DNA of 14,885 nt from Reyranella sp. (GCA_030681635.1 JAUXRT010000719.1:1-14885); one strand, 5' to 3'. Shown: positions 7,491 to 14,407, numbered from the stretch's first letter. Translations and numbers: made by a program. Notes: generated by a model not told the origin, from the sequence alone.

Positions 7491-7891
7491 TGGATGTGAC
7501 ACCGAATATTCCCGAAGTCGTCGCCGAGATTGGTGATCTGTTCGAACGCTACGAGCAGGCGCTGATCGACAAGAACGTCGAAGTGCTCGACGCCACTTTC
7601 TGGAAGAGCCCGCACACGATCCGTCTGGCGAACAACGAGCACGGCTACGGCTTCGACCGGATCCATGCCCATCGCGTGGCGCGGGTGCCGGGGCCGGGCA
7701 CCAAGGAGAAGCGCCTGCGCCTCGATATCGTGACCGTGGGACGCGACGTTGCCACCGTCACGCTGGTCTACAAGGTCCGTGGCAAGGACATGACGGGCCG
7801 GCAGATGCAGACCTGGGTGCGCTTCCCCGATGTGGGCTGGAAAGTCATCGCCGCCCATGTCTCGATGATCGCGGAAACGCCTGTAGTGTAG
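7490..7891 (+). CDS. AtzH/HpxZ-like protein (SnoaL/NTF2-like fold, DUF3225)
   Basis: A 133-residue protein whose start overlaps the amidase stop (TAATG), with GGAG at 7475-7478 inside the amidase. The pattern matches the AtzH/HpxZ family: an N-terminal helix IPEVVAEIGDLFERYEQALIDKN, FWKSPHTIRL at 37-46, GRQMQTWVRF at 103-112 and GWKVIAAHVSM at 116-126, all within an NTF2-like cone fold. Relatives sit beside amidases in cyanuric acid (atz) and oxalurate/allantoin-type (hpx) catabolism; their precise role is poorly defined, so I do not assign a reaction. The translational coupling to an amidase fits that pattern, but here the amidase is AMI1-like and no AtzG/DUF4089 gene is present. Family call confident, role inferred. 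Confidence 0.85.
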   Translation: MDVTPNIPEVVAEIGDLFERYEQALIDKNVEVLDATFWKSPHTIRLANNEHGYGFDRIHAHRVARVPGPGTKEKRLRLDIVTVGRDVATVTLVYKVRGKDMTGRQMQTWVRFPDVGWKVIAAHVSMIAETPVV

Positions 7892-7899
7892 AGGACGCC

Positions 7900-8937
7900 A
7901 TGACCAAAGAGACATCGCAGCTCGGCAACGTGCTGAATCCCGATGCTGCCTGGGTCGCCAAGGTGAGCGAACCCGCTCTCGAACCCGACCTGCCCATCGT
8001 CGATCCGCACCATCATCTCTGGCAGCGCACCGGCAACGACTACCTGTTCCACGACCTGCTGGCCGACACGCAGACCGGCCACAACATCGTGGGCACCGTC
8101 TTCGTCGACTGCCATTCGATGTACCGCAAGGACGGCCCGGCCGAATTGCGCTGCACCGGCGAGACCGAGTTCGCCAACGGCGTCGCCGCCATGAGCGCCA
8201 GCGGTCTCTACGGCAATCTCCGCGCCTGCGCCGGCATCGTGAGCCATGTCGACCTGCGCCTGGGCAGCAAGGCGGGCGCCGTGTTCGACGCCCAGATCGC
8301 CGCCGGCAATGGCCGCTTCAAGGGCATCCGCCATCAGACCGGCTGGGACGCCGATCCCGACATCCGCAATGTGCGCACCGATCCGACGCCGGAGCTGACG
8401 CGCGACAAGACTTTCCGCGCAGGCTTTGCCGAATTGGCCAGGCGCGACCTCACCTTCGATGCCTGGCTTTATCATCCGCAGCTGGCCGAGATCGCCGATC
8501 TCGCCGATGCCTTTCCCGGAACCTCTATCGTCCTCGACCATGTCGGCGGGCCCCTCGGCTACGCGGGCTATGCCGGCCGCCATGACGAGGTGAGGGCTGC
8601 CTGGAAGAAATCGATGGCCGAGCTGGCGAAGCGCCAGAACATCGTCGTCAAGGTCGGCGGCCTCGGCATGGCCATGGGCTGGTTCGATTTCTACCGGCAG
8701 CCGACGCCACCCGGCTCGCAGGCGCTGGCCGACGCCTTCAAGCCCTGGGTCGAGACCTGCATCGACCTGTTTGGCGCAGACCGCTGCATGTTCGAGAGCA
8801 ACTTCCCGGTCGATAAGATCACGTCCGGCTACGGCGTGCTGTGGAACGCTTTCAAGCGCCTGGCCTCGGGCGCTTCGGCGGCCGAAAAGGCGGCGCTTTT
8901 TGCCGGCACGGCGCGCCGGGTTTATAAGCTCGCCTGA
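7900..8937 (+). CDS. Amidohydrolase family protein (COG3618, amidohydro_2)
   Basis: A 345-residue TIM-barrel metal-dependent hydrolase of the amidohydrolase_2/COG3618 group, which includes lactonases and related C-O/C-C hydrolases or decarboxylases. The first-strand motif is IVDPHHHLW with His37 and His39 as the HxH metal pair; the mid-barrel strands show FKGIRHQTGWD, FDAWLYHPQL and IVLDHVGGPLG. The late motif is CMFESNFPVDK (298-306), a variant in which the Asp of the common GSDWP form is Asn301; this variant marks a recognisable subgroup rather than decay. Likely cytoplasmic, no signal peptide. GAGGA at 7891-7895 lies 4 bases before ATG 7900, and the gene begins 8 bases after the AtzH-like stop. 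It probably acts on the product or a companion substrate of the amidase. Reaction not assigned. Confidence 0.88.
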   Translation: MTKETSQLGNVLNPDAAWVAKVSEPALEPDLPIVDPHHHLWQRTGNDYLFHDLLADTQTGHNIVGTVFVDCHSMYRKDGPAELRCTGETEFANGVAAMSASGLYGNLRACAGIVSHVDLRLGSKAGAVFDAQIAAGNGRFKGIRHQTGWDADPDIRNVRTDPTPELTRDKTFRAGFAELARRDLTFDAWLYHPQLAEIADLADAFPGTSIVLDHVGGPLGYAGYAGRHDEVRAAWKKSMAELAKRQNIVVKVGGLGMAMGWFDFYRQPTPPGSQALADAFKPWVETCIDLFGADRCMFESNFPVDKITSGYGVLWNAFKRLASGASAAEKAALFAGTARRVYKLA

Positions 8938-8960
8938 CGCTCATTCTCCGGAGATCGTTC

Positions 8961-10526
8961 ATGCGTCGACTCCTGATCGTATCGGCCGTCGCCGTCACGA
9001 CGGCCGTTTCCTCGCTTGCCTCGGCTCAGACTCTCAAAGTCGTCATGCATTCCGACGTGAAGGCGCTCGATCCGATCTGGAGCGGCGCCTATATCACCCG
9101 CAATCACGGCTACATGCTCTACGACACGCTGTTTGCCATGGATGGCAAGTTCCAGGTGAAACCGCAGATGGTCGAGAGCTGGAGCACCAGCGACGACGGC
9201 CTCGTCTGGACCTTCAAGCTGCGCGACGGGCTGGAGTGGCATGACGGCGCGCCGGTGACGTCGGAGGATTGCGTCGCCTCGCTGAAACGCTGGTCGGCGC
9301 GCGACTCGATGGGCCAGAAGCTCGCCGCCGCGCTCAAGGAATACAAGATTGTCGATCCCCGGACCTTCCAGATCGTCTTGAAGGAAAAGTTCGGCCAGGT
9401 GATCGAGTCGATCGGCAAGCCCTCGGTCGCCGTGCCTTTCATGATGCCGAAGCGCGTGGCGGAGACGGAGGCTTCGAAGCAGATCGACGACTACACCGGC
9501 TCGGGCCCGTTCATCTTCCGCAAGGACGAGTGGAAGCCCGGCGAGAAGCTCGTCTACATCAAGAACCCCAAGTATAAGCCGCGCGCGGAGCCGATGTCGG
9601 GCCTGGCCGGCGGCAAGGTGGTGGGCGTCGACCGGGTTGAATGGCTGTGGATTCCCGACGCCGAGACCCAGCTCAACGCCCTGCTGGCGGGCGAGATCGA
9701 CATGATCGAGAACGTCAGCCACGACCATCTGCCGGTGCTAGAGAAGGACAAATCGGTCCGCGTGATCGTGAACAGCGCGGCCAATCAGTACGCCTTCCGC
9801 ATGAACTGGCTGACGCCGCCCTTCAACAACGTAAAAGTTCGCCAGGCTGCCGCCTATGCGCTCAGCCAGGAGGAGTTCCTGCAGGCCAGCGTCGGCGACA
9901 AGCGCTTCTATCGCCTGTGCAAGGCGCTGTTCACCTGCGGCACGCCGCTCGCCTCGACCGCCGGTATGGACGGGCTGATCGAGGGCAATGCCGCCCGCGC
10001 ACGCCAGCTCCTGCAGGAGGCGGGCTATGACGGCACGGTCGTGGTCATGCCGCAGCCGACCGACCTCGGCGCGCTAAAGCAGCTCGCGCCCGTCGCCAAG
10101 TCGCAGCTCGAGAAGGCGGGCTTCAAGGTCGAGATCCAGCCGATGGACTGGCAGAGCATGGCCACCCGGCTCAGCACCAAGCGCGGCCTGCCGTCGGAAG
10201 GCGGCTGGGGTGCCTTCGGCACCAACTGGTCGCAGGTCGATATCCTCGATCCGCTGATGACGCCCTATCTCACGGCGACCTGTGAAAAGGCGCGGTCGGG
10301 CTGGCCGTGCGATGCCGAACTGGAGAAGTTGCGCGACAAGTTCGTGCAGGCTGGCACTCCGGCCGAGAAGAAGGCCGTCGCCGACGAGGTCCAGATCCAC
10401 GCCATGAAGATCGTGACCCACGTGCCCCTGGGCGAATGGTTCGCCGCCGGCGCCGTGCGGACGAACATCGGCACCATGGCGGTGCCGCCGCCGATCACCG
10501 TCTTCTGGGGCGTGACGAAGAAGTAG
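8961..10526 (+). CDS. ABC transporter substrate-binding protein, family 5
   Basis: A 521-residue periplasmic solute-binding protein of the SBP_bac_5 (peptide/nickel/opine) family. It has a classic signal peptide (MRRLLIVSAVAVTT...) with likely cleavage after ASA at residue 22. GGAGA at 8950-8954 sits 6 bases before ATG 8961. Family marks include LDPIWSGAYITRNHGYMLYD, LRDGLEWHDGAPVT, DYTGSGPFIFRKDEWKPGEK and PPFNNVKVRQAAAYALSQ. Paired cysteines (CKALFTC; CEKARSGWPC) suggest disulfides. It is the fourth gene of the cassette, 23 bases behind the amidohydrolase, so it probably delivers the cassette's substrate. No permease or ATPase gene is nearby; it must use a transporter encoded elsewhere. It is homologous over its full length to the binding protein at 11827-13404. 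Confidence 0.93.
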   Translation: MRRLLIVSAVAVTTAVSSLASAQTLKVVMHSDVKALDPIWSGAYITRNHGYMLYDTLFAMDGKFQVKPQMVESWSTSDDGLVWTFKLRDGLEWHDGAPVTSEDCVASLKRWSARDSMGQKLAAALKEYKIVDPRTFQIVLKEKFGQVIESIGKPSVAVPFMMPKRVAETEASKQIDDYTGSGPFIFRKDEWKPGEKLVYIKNPKYKPRAEPMSGLAGGKVVGVDRVEWLWIPDAETQLNALLAGEIDMIENVSHDHLPVLEKDKSVRVIVNSAANQYAFRMNWLTPPFNNVKVRQAAAYALSQEEFLQASVGDKRFYRLCKALFTCGTPLASTAGMDGLIEGNAARARQLLQEAGYDGTVVVMPQPTDLGALKQLAPVAKSQLEKAGFKVEIQPMDWQSMATRLSTKRGLPSEGGWGAFGTNWSQVDILDPLMTPYLTATCEKARSGWPCDAELEKLRDKFVQAGTPAEKKAVADEVQIHAMKIVTHVPLGEWFAAGAVRTNIGTMAVPPPITVFWGVTKK

Positions 10527-10533
10527 CCGTCTT

Positions 10534-10641
10534 AACCTCACCCTGAGGAGCGGCCGCAGGCCGCGTCTCGAAGGGTCGGCAACAATATGCCGGTAGCCAC
10601 CCTTCGAGACGCGCGCAGTGCGCGCTCCTCAGGGTGAGGTT
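10534..10641. repeat. Paired REP-like palindromic element
   Basis: Two inverted copies of a unit of about 43 bases. The outer arms AACCTCACCCTGAGGAGCG (10534-10552) and 10623-10641 are perfect 19-base reverse complements. The inner arms CGCGTCTCGAAGGGT (10562-10576) and 10599-10613 are perfect over 15 bases. Each unit also folds alone: GCGGCC-GCA-GGCCGC at 10550-10564 and GCGCGC-AGT-GCGCGC at 10611-10625. The whole can form one long hairpin or two short ones. Such CCTGAGGAG...GTCTCGAAGG units are familiar as dispersed repeats in alphaproteobacterial genomes. It lies 7 bases after the binding-protein stop, between convergent genes, where it could act as an mRNA 3' stabiliser or bidirectional terminator; no T-run follows. 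Confidence 0.85.
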
Positions 10642-10664
10642 GTATGTTGAGTGTTGAAGTCGAT

Positions 10665-11045
10665 CTACTCCGCCGCCTTCAGCTCCGCCGCGCGCTGTGA
10701 TCGCGCCGCCGCATCCTCGGTTTCCCAACGCAGGCCGACCTCGGCCAGGCTGTTGAGCACGCCGTCGAGTTCGTGGCCGCGCTTGGTCAGCGAATAGGTG
10801 ACCTTGGGCGGGATCGTGGCCTCATAGTCGCGCCGCAGCAGGCCCGCGCCTTCCAGCGTGCGCAGCCGCTCCGTCAGCATCTTGGCCGAGATGCCCGCCA
10901 CCCGCCGCTTCAACTCGCCGAAGCGCTGCGGCCCGTGGCTCTTCAGATTGTAGAGGATGTACGTCGTCCACGGTCCCATCAGCATGCGCAGGATGAAGTC
11001 CATGGGGCAGGAGGCGCTCTCCTTGCGGGGCTCGGCATCGGCCAT
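10665..11045 (-). CDS. HxlR family winged-helix transcriptional regulator
   Basis: A 126-residue HxlR-type DNA-binding protein. The N-terminal ASCPMDFILRMLMGPWTTYILYNL is the family hallmark and places the single cysteine at residue 13, the position of the redox/electrophile-sensing Cys in regulators such as HypR and YodB. The recognition helix region is GISAKMLTERLRTLEGAGLL (51-70) and the wing is PPKVTYSLTKRG (79-90). The C-terminus is an Ala-rich helix. The ATG at 11045 has only a weak ribosome site (AGAGA). It is divergent from the flavodoxin-like reductase, with 146 bases between the two starts containing operator-like repeats, so it probably represses itself and that reductase. Ligand or stress signal is inferred only. 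Confidence 0.93.
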   Translation of the reverse strand: MADAEPRKESASCPMDFILRMLMGPWTTYILYNLKSHGPQRFGELKRRVAGISAKMLTERLRTLEGAGLLRRDYEATIPPKVTYSLTKRGHELDGVLNSLAEVGLRWETEDAAARSQRAAELKAAE

Positions 11046-11057
11046 TGGAATAATCTC

Positions 11058-11086
11058 TTGGTTACGAATTGGTACCTACTGGTAAA
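11058..11086. promoter_or_regulatory. Candidate HxlR operator: three phased TTGGTA-like repeats
   Basis: Three related octamers follow at helical spacing: TTGGTTAC (11058-11065), TTGGTACC (11069-11076) and CTGGTAAA (11079-11086), with starts 11 and 10 bases apart. They overlap two dyads, GGTACC (11071-11076) and TACC-TACT-GGTA (11073-11084). They lie 13-41 bases ahead of the HxlR start, beside a TATATA stretch at 11087-11092 that could be its -10 box on the minus strand. The site is therefore well placed for autoregulation and control of the divergent gene. Confidence 0.5.
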
Positions 11087-11191
11087 TATATAGTCTTCTC
11101 CTTAAGTATTTCCAGTCACTTTGAGTAATCAACCCTCCTAAAGAGATGAACCGTTCATTCTCTCAAGGAAATCAAAGGATTGGAGAAGATC

Positions 11192-11776
11192 ATGACCAGC
11201 GTTGCCATCGTTTATCATTCCGGTTTTGGCCACACCAAGGCGCTTGCCGAGGCGGTCGCCTCAGGCGTCCAGGCCGTCCCGGGCGTCCGGGCGAGCCTCA
11301 TCCCGGTGGCCGAGGCGGAGGCCCGTGCGGCCGAGCTGGATGCCGCCGACGCCCTCATCTTCGGCAGCCCGACCTACATGGGCAGCATTTCGGCGGAGTT
11401 CGCCGCGTTCAAGGACTGGACCTCCAAGCGCTGGATGGCCGGCGCCTGGAAGAACAAGCTCGCGGCGGGCTTCACCAGCTCGGCTCAGTGGAGCGGCGAC
11501 AAGCAGAACACGCTGATGCAGATCATGACGCTCGCCATGCAGCACGGCATGGTCTGGGTCGGCCTCGGCCTGCCGGGCGGCTACTCGAGCTCCAAGGGCT
11601 CGATCGAGGACCTCAACCGAGTTGGCGCCTCGATCGGCGCCATGGCGCAGGCCAACGGCGACCAGGGCGTGGAGGGCATCGCCGCCTCGGATTTCAGAAC
11701 CTTCGAGGCGCTGGGCCGGCGTGTCGCCGAGGCGGCCAGCCGCTGGCAGTCCCAGCCTCTCGCTCAAGCCGCCTGA
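11192..11776 (+). CDS. Flavodoxin-fold NAD(P)H-dependent oxidoreductase (WrbA/NQO-like)
   Basis: A 194-residue flavodoxin-like reductase binding FMN. ATG 11192 is preferred: GGAG at 11182-11185 lies 6 bases upstream and the protein then begins MTSVAIVYHSGFGHT. The phosphate loop is Ser10-Gly-Phe-Gly-His-Thr15, the second FMN loop is GSPTYMGS (58-65) and the third is TSSAQWSGDKQNTL (95-108). The likely reaction is two-electron reduction of quinones or similar electrophiles with NAD(P)H, which avoids semiquinone radicals; this is family knowledge, not shown here. It is divergent from the HxlR regulator, a common pairing for quinone/aldehyde-responsive reductases. Its stop codon lies within an inverted repeat (11762-11790). 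Confidence 0.9.
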   Translation: MTSVAIVYHSGFGHTKALAEAVASGVQAVPGVRASLIPVAEAEARAAELDAADALIFGSPTYMGSISAEFAAFKDWTSKRWMAGAWKNKLAAGFTSSAQWSGDKQNTLMQIMTLAMQHGMVWVGLGLPGGYSSSKGSIEDLNRVGASIGAMAQANGDQGVEGIAASDFRTFEALGRRVAEAASRWQSQPLAQAA

Positions 11777-11826
11777 GCGGCGACTTGAGCGTCGGAGCGC
11801 GCGCCTTCTCCCGGTGGGAGAAGGCG
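11762..11826. repeat. Two adjacent hairpins between convergent genes
   Basis: The first pairs GCTCAAG (11762-11768) with CTTGAGC (11784-11790), with inner CGC/GCG pairing, and contains the reductase stop codon. The second is a perfect 11-base stem, CGCCTTCTCCC (11802-11812) with GGGAGAAGGCG (11816-11826) around GGT, ending exactly at the stop codon of the minus-strand binding protein. No long T-run follows on either strand (TTCTTCTT on + lies inside the opposing gene), so termination is possible but not certain. The second sequence resembles a dispersed CCTTCTCCC repeat. Confidence 0.6.
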
Positions 11827-13404
11827 TCAGTTCTTCTTGCTGATGTTCCAGAGGATCGGCACCGGTGCCGGGAGCCAGCCTTCGACGCGGTCCTTGCGAT
11901 AGGCGCCGAACGCCTTGTACTGGCCGAGCACGATGTAGACCGCCTGGTCCATGACGCGGTCGGAGACGGCGAGCGCTATCGCCTTCTGGCGATCGCGATC
12001 GTTCTCCTTGGCGAAAGCCTGGCGCAGCTTCTCCATCTCGGGATCGCACGGCCAGCCGAACCACGCCTTGTCGCAGCCACCGCTGGTGAAGGAGTTGCCG
12101 GCCGGGTTGTCGGCATCGACGGTGACGGTGGTGGTGTAGAAGACGTTCCAGCCGCCCTTGTCGGGCGCTTCCTTGCGGGCGCGACGGGAGACCACGGTCT
12201 GCCAGTCCATCGCCTGCAGGTCGACCTTGAAGCCGGCCCGCTCCAGCGCCTGCTTGCCGACCGGCGGCAGCATGTTGGACGATTGCAGGTCGGTCTGGTG
12301 CATAATGACGATCGGCGTGCCGTCATAGCCGCTCTCCTTGAGGAGCTGGCGGGCCTTCTCGAGGTTGGGCTTGATCAACAGGTCGCCGTAGCTCTTCTCG
12401 AAGGGCGAGCCGCAGACCAGCGGCGCGTTGCAGACCTTGTAGATCTCGGGGTCGCCGACCTGGGCGCGCAGGAAATCCTCCTGGGCGATGGCCAGCATCG
12501 CGGCCTGACGCGCCTTGACGTTGTTGAACGGTGGATGGAGATGGTTCAGCCGCATGATGATCTGGCTGCCGAGGTTGTTCCAGCCGAACAGGGCGATGTT
12601 CTTGTCGGCCTTGAGCAGCGGGAAGTGGTCGGGGATCGGCACCTCGATCATGTCGATCTCGCCCTGGACCAGGGCGTTGACCGCCGTCATCGGGTCGGCG
12701 ATGGCCAGCCATTCGATGCGGTCGACCTTGGCGACCTTGCCACCGGCCAGCATCGAGGGCGGCTCAGCGCGCGGCTTGTACTTGGTGTTCCTGGCGTAGA
12801 CGATCTTCTCGCCGGGCTTCCACTCCTCCTTCTTGAAGATGAAGGGGCCGGAGCCGGTGTAATCGGAAATCTGCTTCATCGGATCGGTTTCGGCGACCCG
12901 CTTGGGCATCATGAAGGGCACGGTCGAACTGGGCTTGCCGAGCGCGTCGAGCAGCAGGCCGAACGGTTCCTTGAGCACGATGGTGAAGGTCTTGGCATCG
13001 ACCGGCTTCATGTCGGCGGTGACCGCCATCATCTGCTGGCCGAGCGCGTCGCGGGCGCCCCAGCGCTTGATCGAGGCGACACAGTCCTCGGCCGTCACCG
13101 GCTTGCCGTCGTGCCACTCCAGCCCATCGCGCAGCGTGAAGGTCCAGGTGAGCTTGTCGGGCGAGGACGTGTATTTGTCGACCATCTGCGGCTGGATGCG
13201 CAGCTCGGCGTCCTTGGCGAACAGCGTGTCGTAGACCAGGTAGCCGTGGTTACGGGTGATGAAGGCGGTGGTCCAGATCGGGTCCAGCACCTTGAGGTCG
13301 GAATGAGCCACCATCCGCAGAGTCGTCTCTGCCATCGCCGCCGGTGCCGCCGCGACCAGCCCCAGGCCAGCCACAAGCGCCGCCAGTTTCCCCGTGATAC
13401 GCAT
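11827..13404 (-). CDS. ABC transporter substrate-binding protein, family 5 (second paralogue)
   Basis: A 525-residue periplasmic binding protein of the SBP_bac_5 family. The start ATG at 13404 is chosen because AAGGA (13412-13416, minus strand) lies 7 bases upstream and the protein then opens with a signal peptide (MRITGKLAALVAGLGLV...) cleaved after AMA near residue 25. It parallels the protein at 8961-10526 throughout: LDPIWTTAFITRNHGYLVYD, LRDGLEWHDGKPVTAEDC, VPFMMPKRVAETD, DYTGSGPFIFKKEEWKPGEK, and the cysteine pairs CNAPLVC and CDKAWFGWPC. The C-terminal lobes differ most (for example VDADNPAGNSFTSGG here), so ligands may differ. It stands alone, with no permease or ATPase alongside, divergent from the dioxygenase gene with 83 bases between them. 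Confidence 0.93.
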   Translation of the reverse strand: MRITGKLAALVAGLGLVAAAPAAMAETTLRMVAHSDLKVLDPIWTTAFITRNHGYLVYDTLFAKDAELRIQPQMVDKYTSSPDKLTWTFTLRDGLEWHDGKPVTAEDCVASIKRWGARDALGQQMMAVTADMKPVDAKTFTIVLKEPFGLLLDALGKPSSTVPFMMPKRVAETDPMKQISDYTGSGPFIFKKEEWKPGEKIVYARNTKYKPRAEPPSMLAGGKVAKVDRIEWLAIADPMTAVNALVQGEIDMIEVPIPDHFPLLKADKNIALFGWNNLGSQIIMRLNHLHPPFNNVKARQAAMLAIAQEDFLRAQVGDPEIYKVCNAPLVCGSPFEKSYGDLLIKPNLEKARQLLKESGYDGTPIVIMHQTDLQSSNMLPPVGKQALERAGFKVDLQAMDWQTVVSRRARKEAPDKGGWNVFYTTTVTVDADNPAGNSFTSGGCDKAWFGWPCDPEMEKLRQAFAKENDRDRQKAIALAVSDRVMDQAVYIVLGQYKAFGAYRKDRVEGWLPAPVPILWNISKKN

Positions 13405-13487
13405 GATCCTGTCCTTCCCTTGCCCCGATCCGGGCCCCAGACTCCAATTGCATACAAGCTGCCACGAGCCGCGTGAGGAATAAAGCG

Positions 13488-14252
13488 ATGTCGATGCCAA
13501 CTGTGTTTTTGTCTCACGGCGCGCCGACGCTGATCCTCGAGGACACGCCGGCGCGGACCTTCCTGGCCTCGCTCGGCAAGCAGCTGCCGCGGCCCCGCGC
13601 GATCGTGGCGGTGTCGGCCCATTGGGACACCGACATGCCGGCCGTCTCGCTGGCGCGGCAGCCCGAGACCATCCACGACTTCTACGGCTTCCCCGACGCG
13701 CTCTATCGCCTGCGCTATGCCGCGCCCGGCGCGCCGGAACTCGCCGAGCGGGTGGCCAGGCTCACCGGCGCGGCGCACGATGCGCATCGCGGACTGGACC
13801 ACGGCGCCTGGGTACCGGCGATGCTGGGCTGGCCCGAGGCCGACATCCCGATCTTCCAGCTCTCGGTGCAGCCGGCGGAGAGCCCCGCGCATCACATCGC
13901 GCTCGGCCGCAAGCTCTGCGCGCTACGAGACGAGGACATCCTGGTAATGGGCAGCGGCAGCGCCACGCACAATCTGCGGGCGCTGGTGCGCGGCGGTGGC
14001 GATTCCGAGCCCGAGCCGTGGGCGCAGGAATTCGACGACTGGCTGGCGGAGACCGTGGAGAAGGGCGACGAGGCGGCGCTCGCCGACTATCGCGCGCAGG
14101 CGCCCAATGCCGTCGACGCCCATCCCACGGATGAGCACTTCCTGCCGTTGCATGTGGCGTATGGCGCTGCGGGCGAAGGCGCCCGCGGGCGAGCGCTGCA
14201 TCGCAGCTTCACGCTGGGGAATTTATCCATGGCGTCGTACGCGTTTGGCTAG
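13488..14252 (+). CDS. Class III extradiol ring-cleavage dioxygenase, DODA type (YgiD-like)
   Basis: A 254-residue member of the LigB/DODA family. DODA-type enzymes cleave catecholic rings (for example DOPA) using a single metal ion; E. coli YgiD is the bacterial type member. ATG 13488 is preferred with GAGGAA at 13475-13480, 7 bases upstream. The conserved histidines are all present: His10 in FLSHGAPTL, His45 in VSAHWDT, His105 in GLDHGAWVP, His161 in GSGSATHNL and His217 in PTDEHFLPL; His10, His45 and His217 are the likely metal ligands and the others catalytic, by family analogy. HDFYGFP at 63-69 is also characteristic. Cytoplasmic, no signal peptide. Divergent from the second binding protein. 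Actual substrate unknown. Confidence 0.9.
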   Translation: MSMPTVFLSHGAPTLILEDTPARTFLASLGKQLPRPRAIVAVSAHWDTDMPAVSLARQPETIHDFYGFPDALYRLRYAAPGAPELAERVARLTGAAHDAHRGLDHGAWVPAMLGWPEADIPIFQLSVQPAESPAHHIALGRKLCALRDEDILVMGSGSATHNLRALVRGGGDSEPEPWAQEFDDWLAETVEKGDEAALADYRAQAPNAVDAHPTDEHFLPLHVAYGAAGEGARGRALHRSFTLGNLSMASYAFG

Positions 14253-14269
14253 GCGCGTTCACACGCGCC
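14252..14269 (+). repeat. Hairpin at the dioxygenase stop codon
   Basis: GGCGCGT (14252-14258) pairs perfectly with ACGCGCC (14263-14269) around TCAC, starting on the last base of the stop codon. No T-run follows, so it is terminator-like at best; it may protect the mRNA 3' end. Confidence 0.5.
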
Positions 14270-14280
14270 GGCGGGCGGCA

Positions 14281-14326
14281 GGGCCTTCCCGGTGTTAGCC
14301 GACTTGTCGGCTAACACCTAAGGCCC
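14281..14326. repeat. Long perfect palindrome between dioxygenase and grxD
   Basis: GGTGTTAGCCGAC (14291-14303) and its reverse complement (14306-14318) are separated by only TT. The stem extends outward, after a CCC/T internal loop, as GGGCCTT (14281-14287) with AAGGCCC (14320-14326). That gives 20 paired positions. No T-run follows on either strand, so it is not a classic terminator. It could be a dispersed repeat, a protein-binding palindrome or part of an RNA. Confidence 0.75.
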
Positions 14327-14371
14327 GAGAGCCCGCGCGGTTCAGAAAGGGCAAGAATTCATCGGCGCCCC

Positions 14372-14407
14372 AAAGAAAAGACCCGCAGTGCATGGGCACG
14401 CGGGTCT
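14372..14407 (-). terminator. Intrinsic terminator of grxD
   Basis: On the minus strand AGACCCGC, GTGC, loop CCAT, GCAC, a bulged T and GCGGGTCT form a stem of 12 base pairs (14379-14407), followed by TTTTCTTTG. It starts 94 bases after the grxD stop and fits a Rho-independent terminator for the minus strand. Confidence 0.75.

Noticed and set aside
10534..10641. CRISPR array or attachment site at the palindromic element
   Set aside because: Only two inverted units with no regular spacers and no cas or integrase gene nearby.
11146..13476. A 776-codon open frame on the plus strand covering the reductase and the second binding protein
   Set aside because: It is out of frame with the flavodoxin gene and antisense to the binding protein; no recognisable domain and shadow-like composition.
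13405..13500. Longer start of the second binding protein
   Set aside because: It adds 32 residues ahead of a clear signal peptide and overlaps the dioxygenase start; ATG at 13404 has its own AAGGA.
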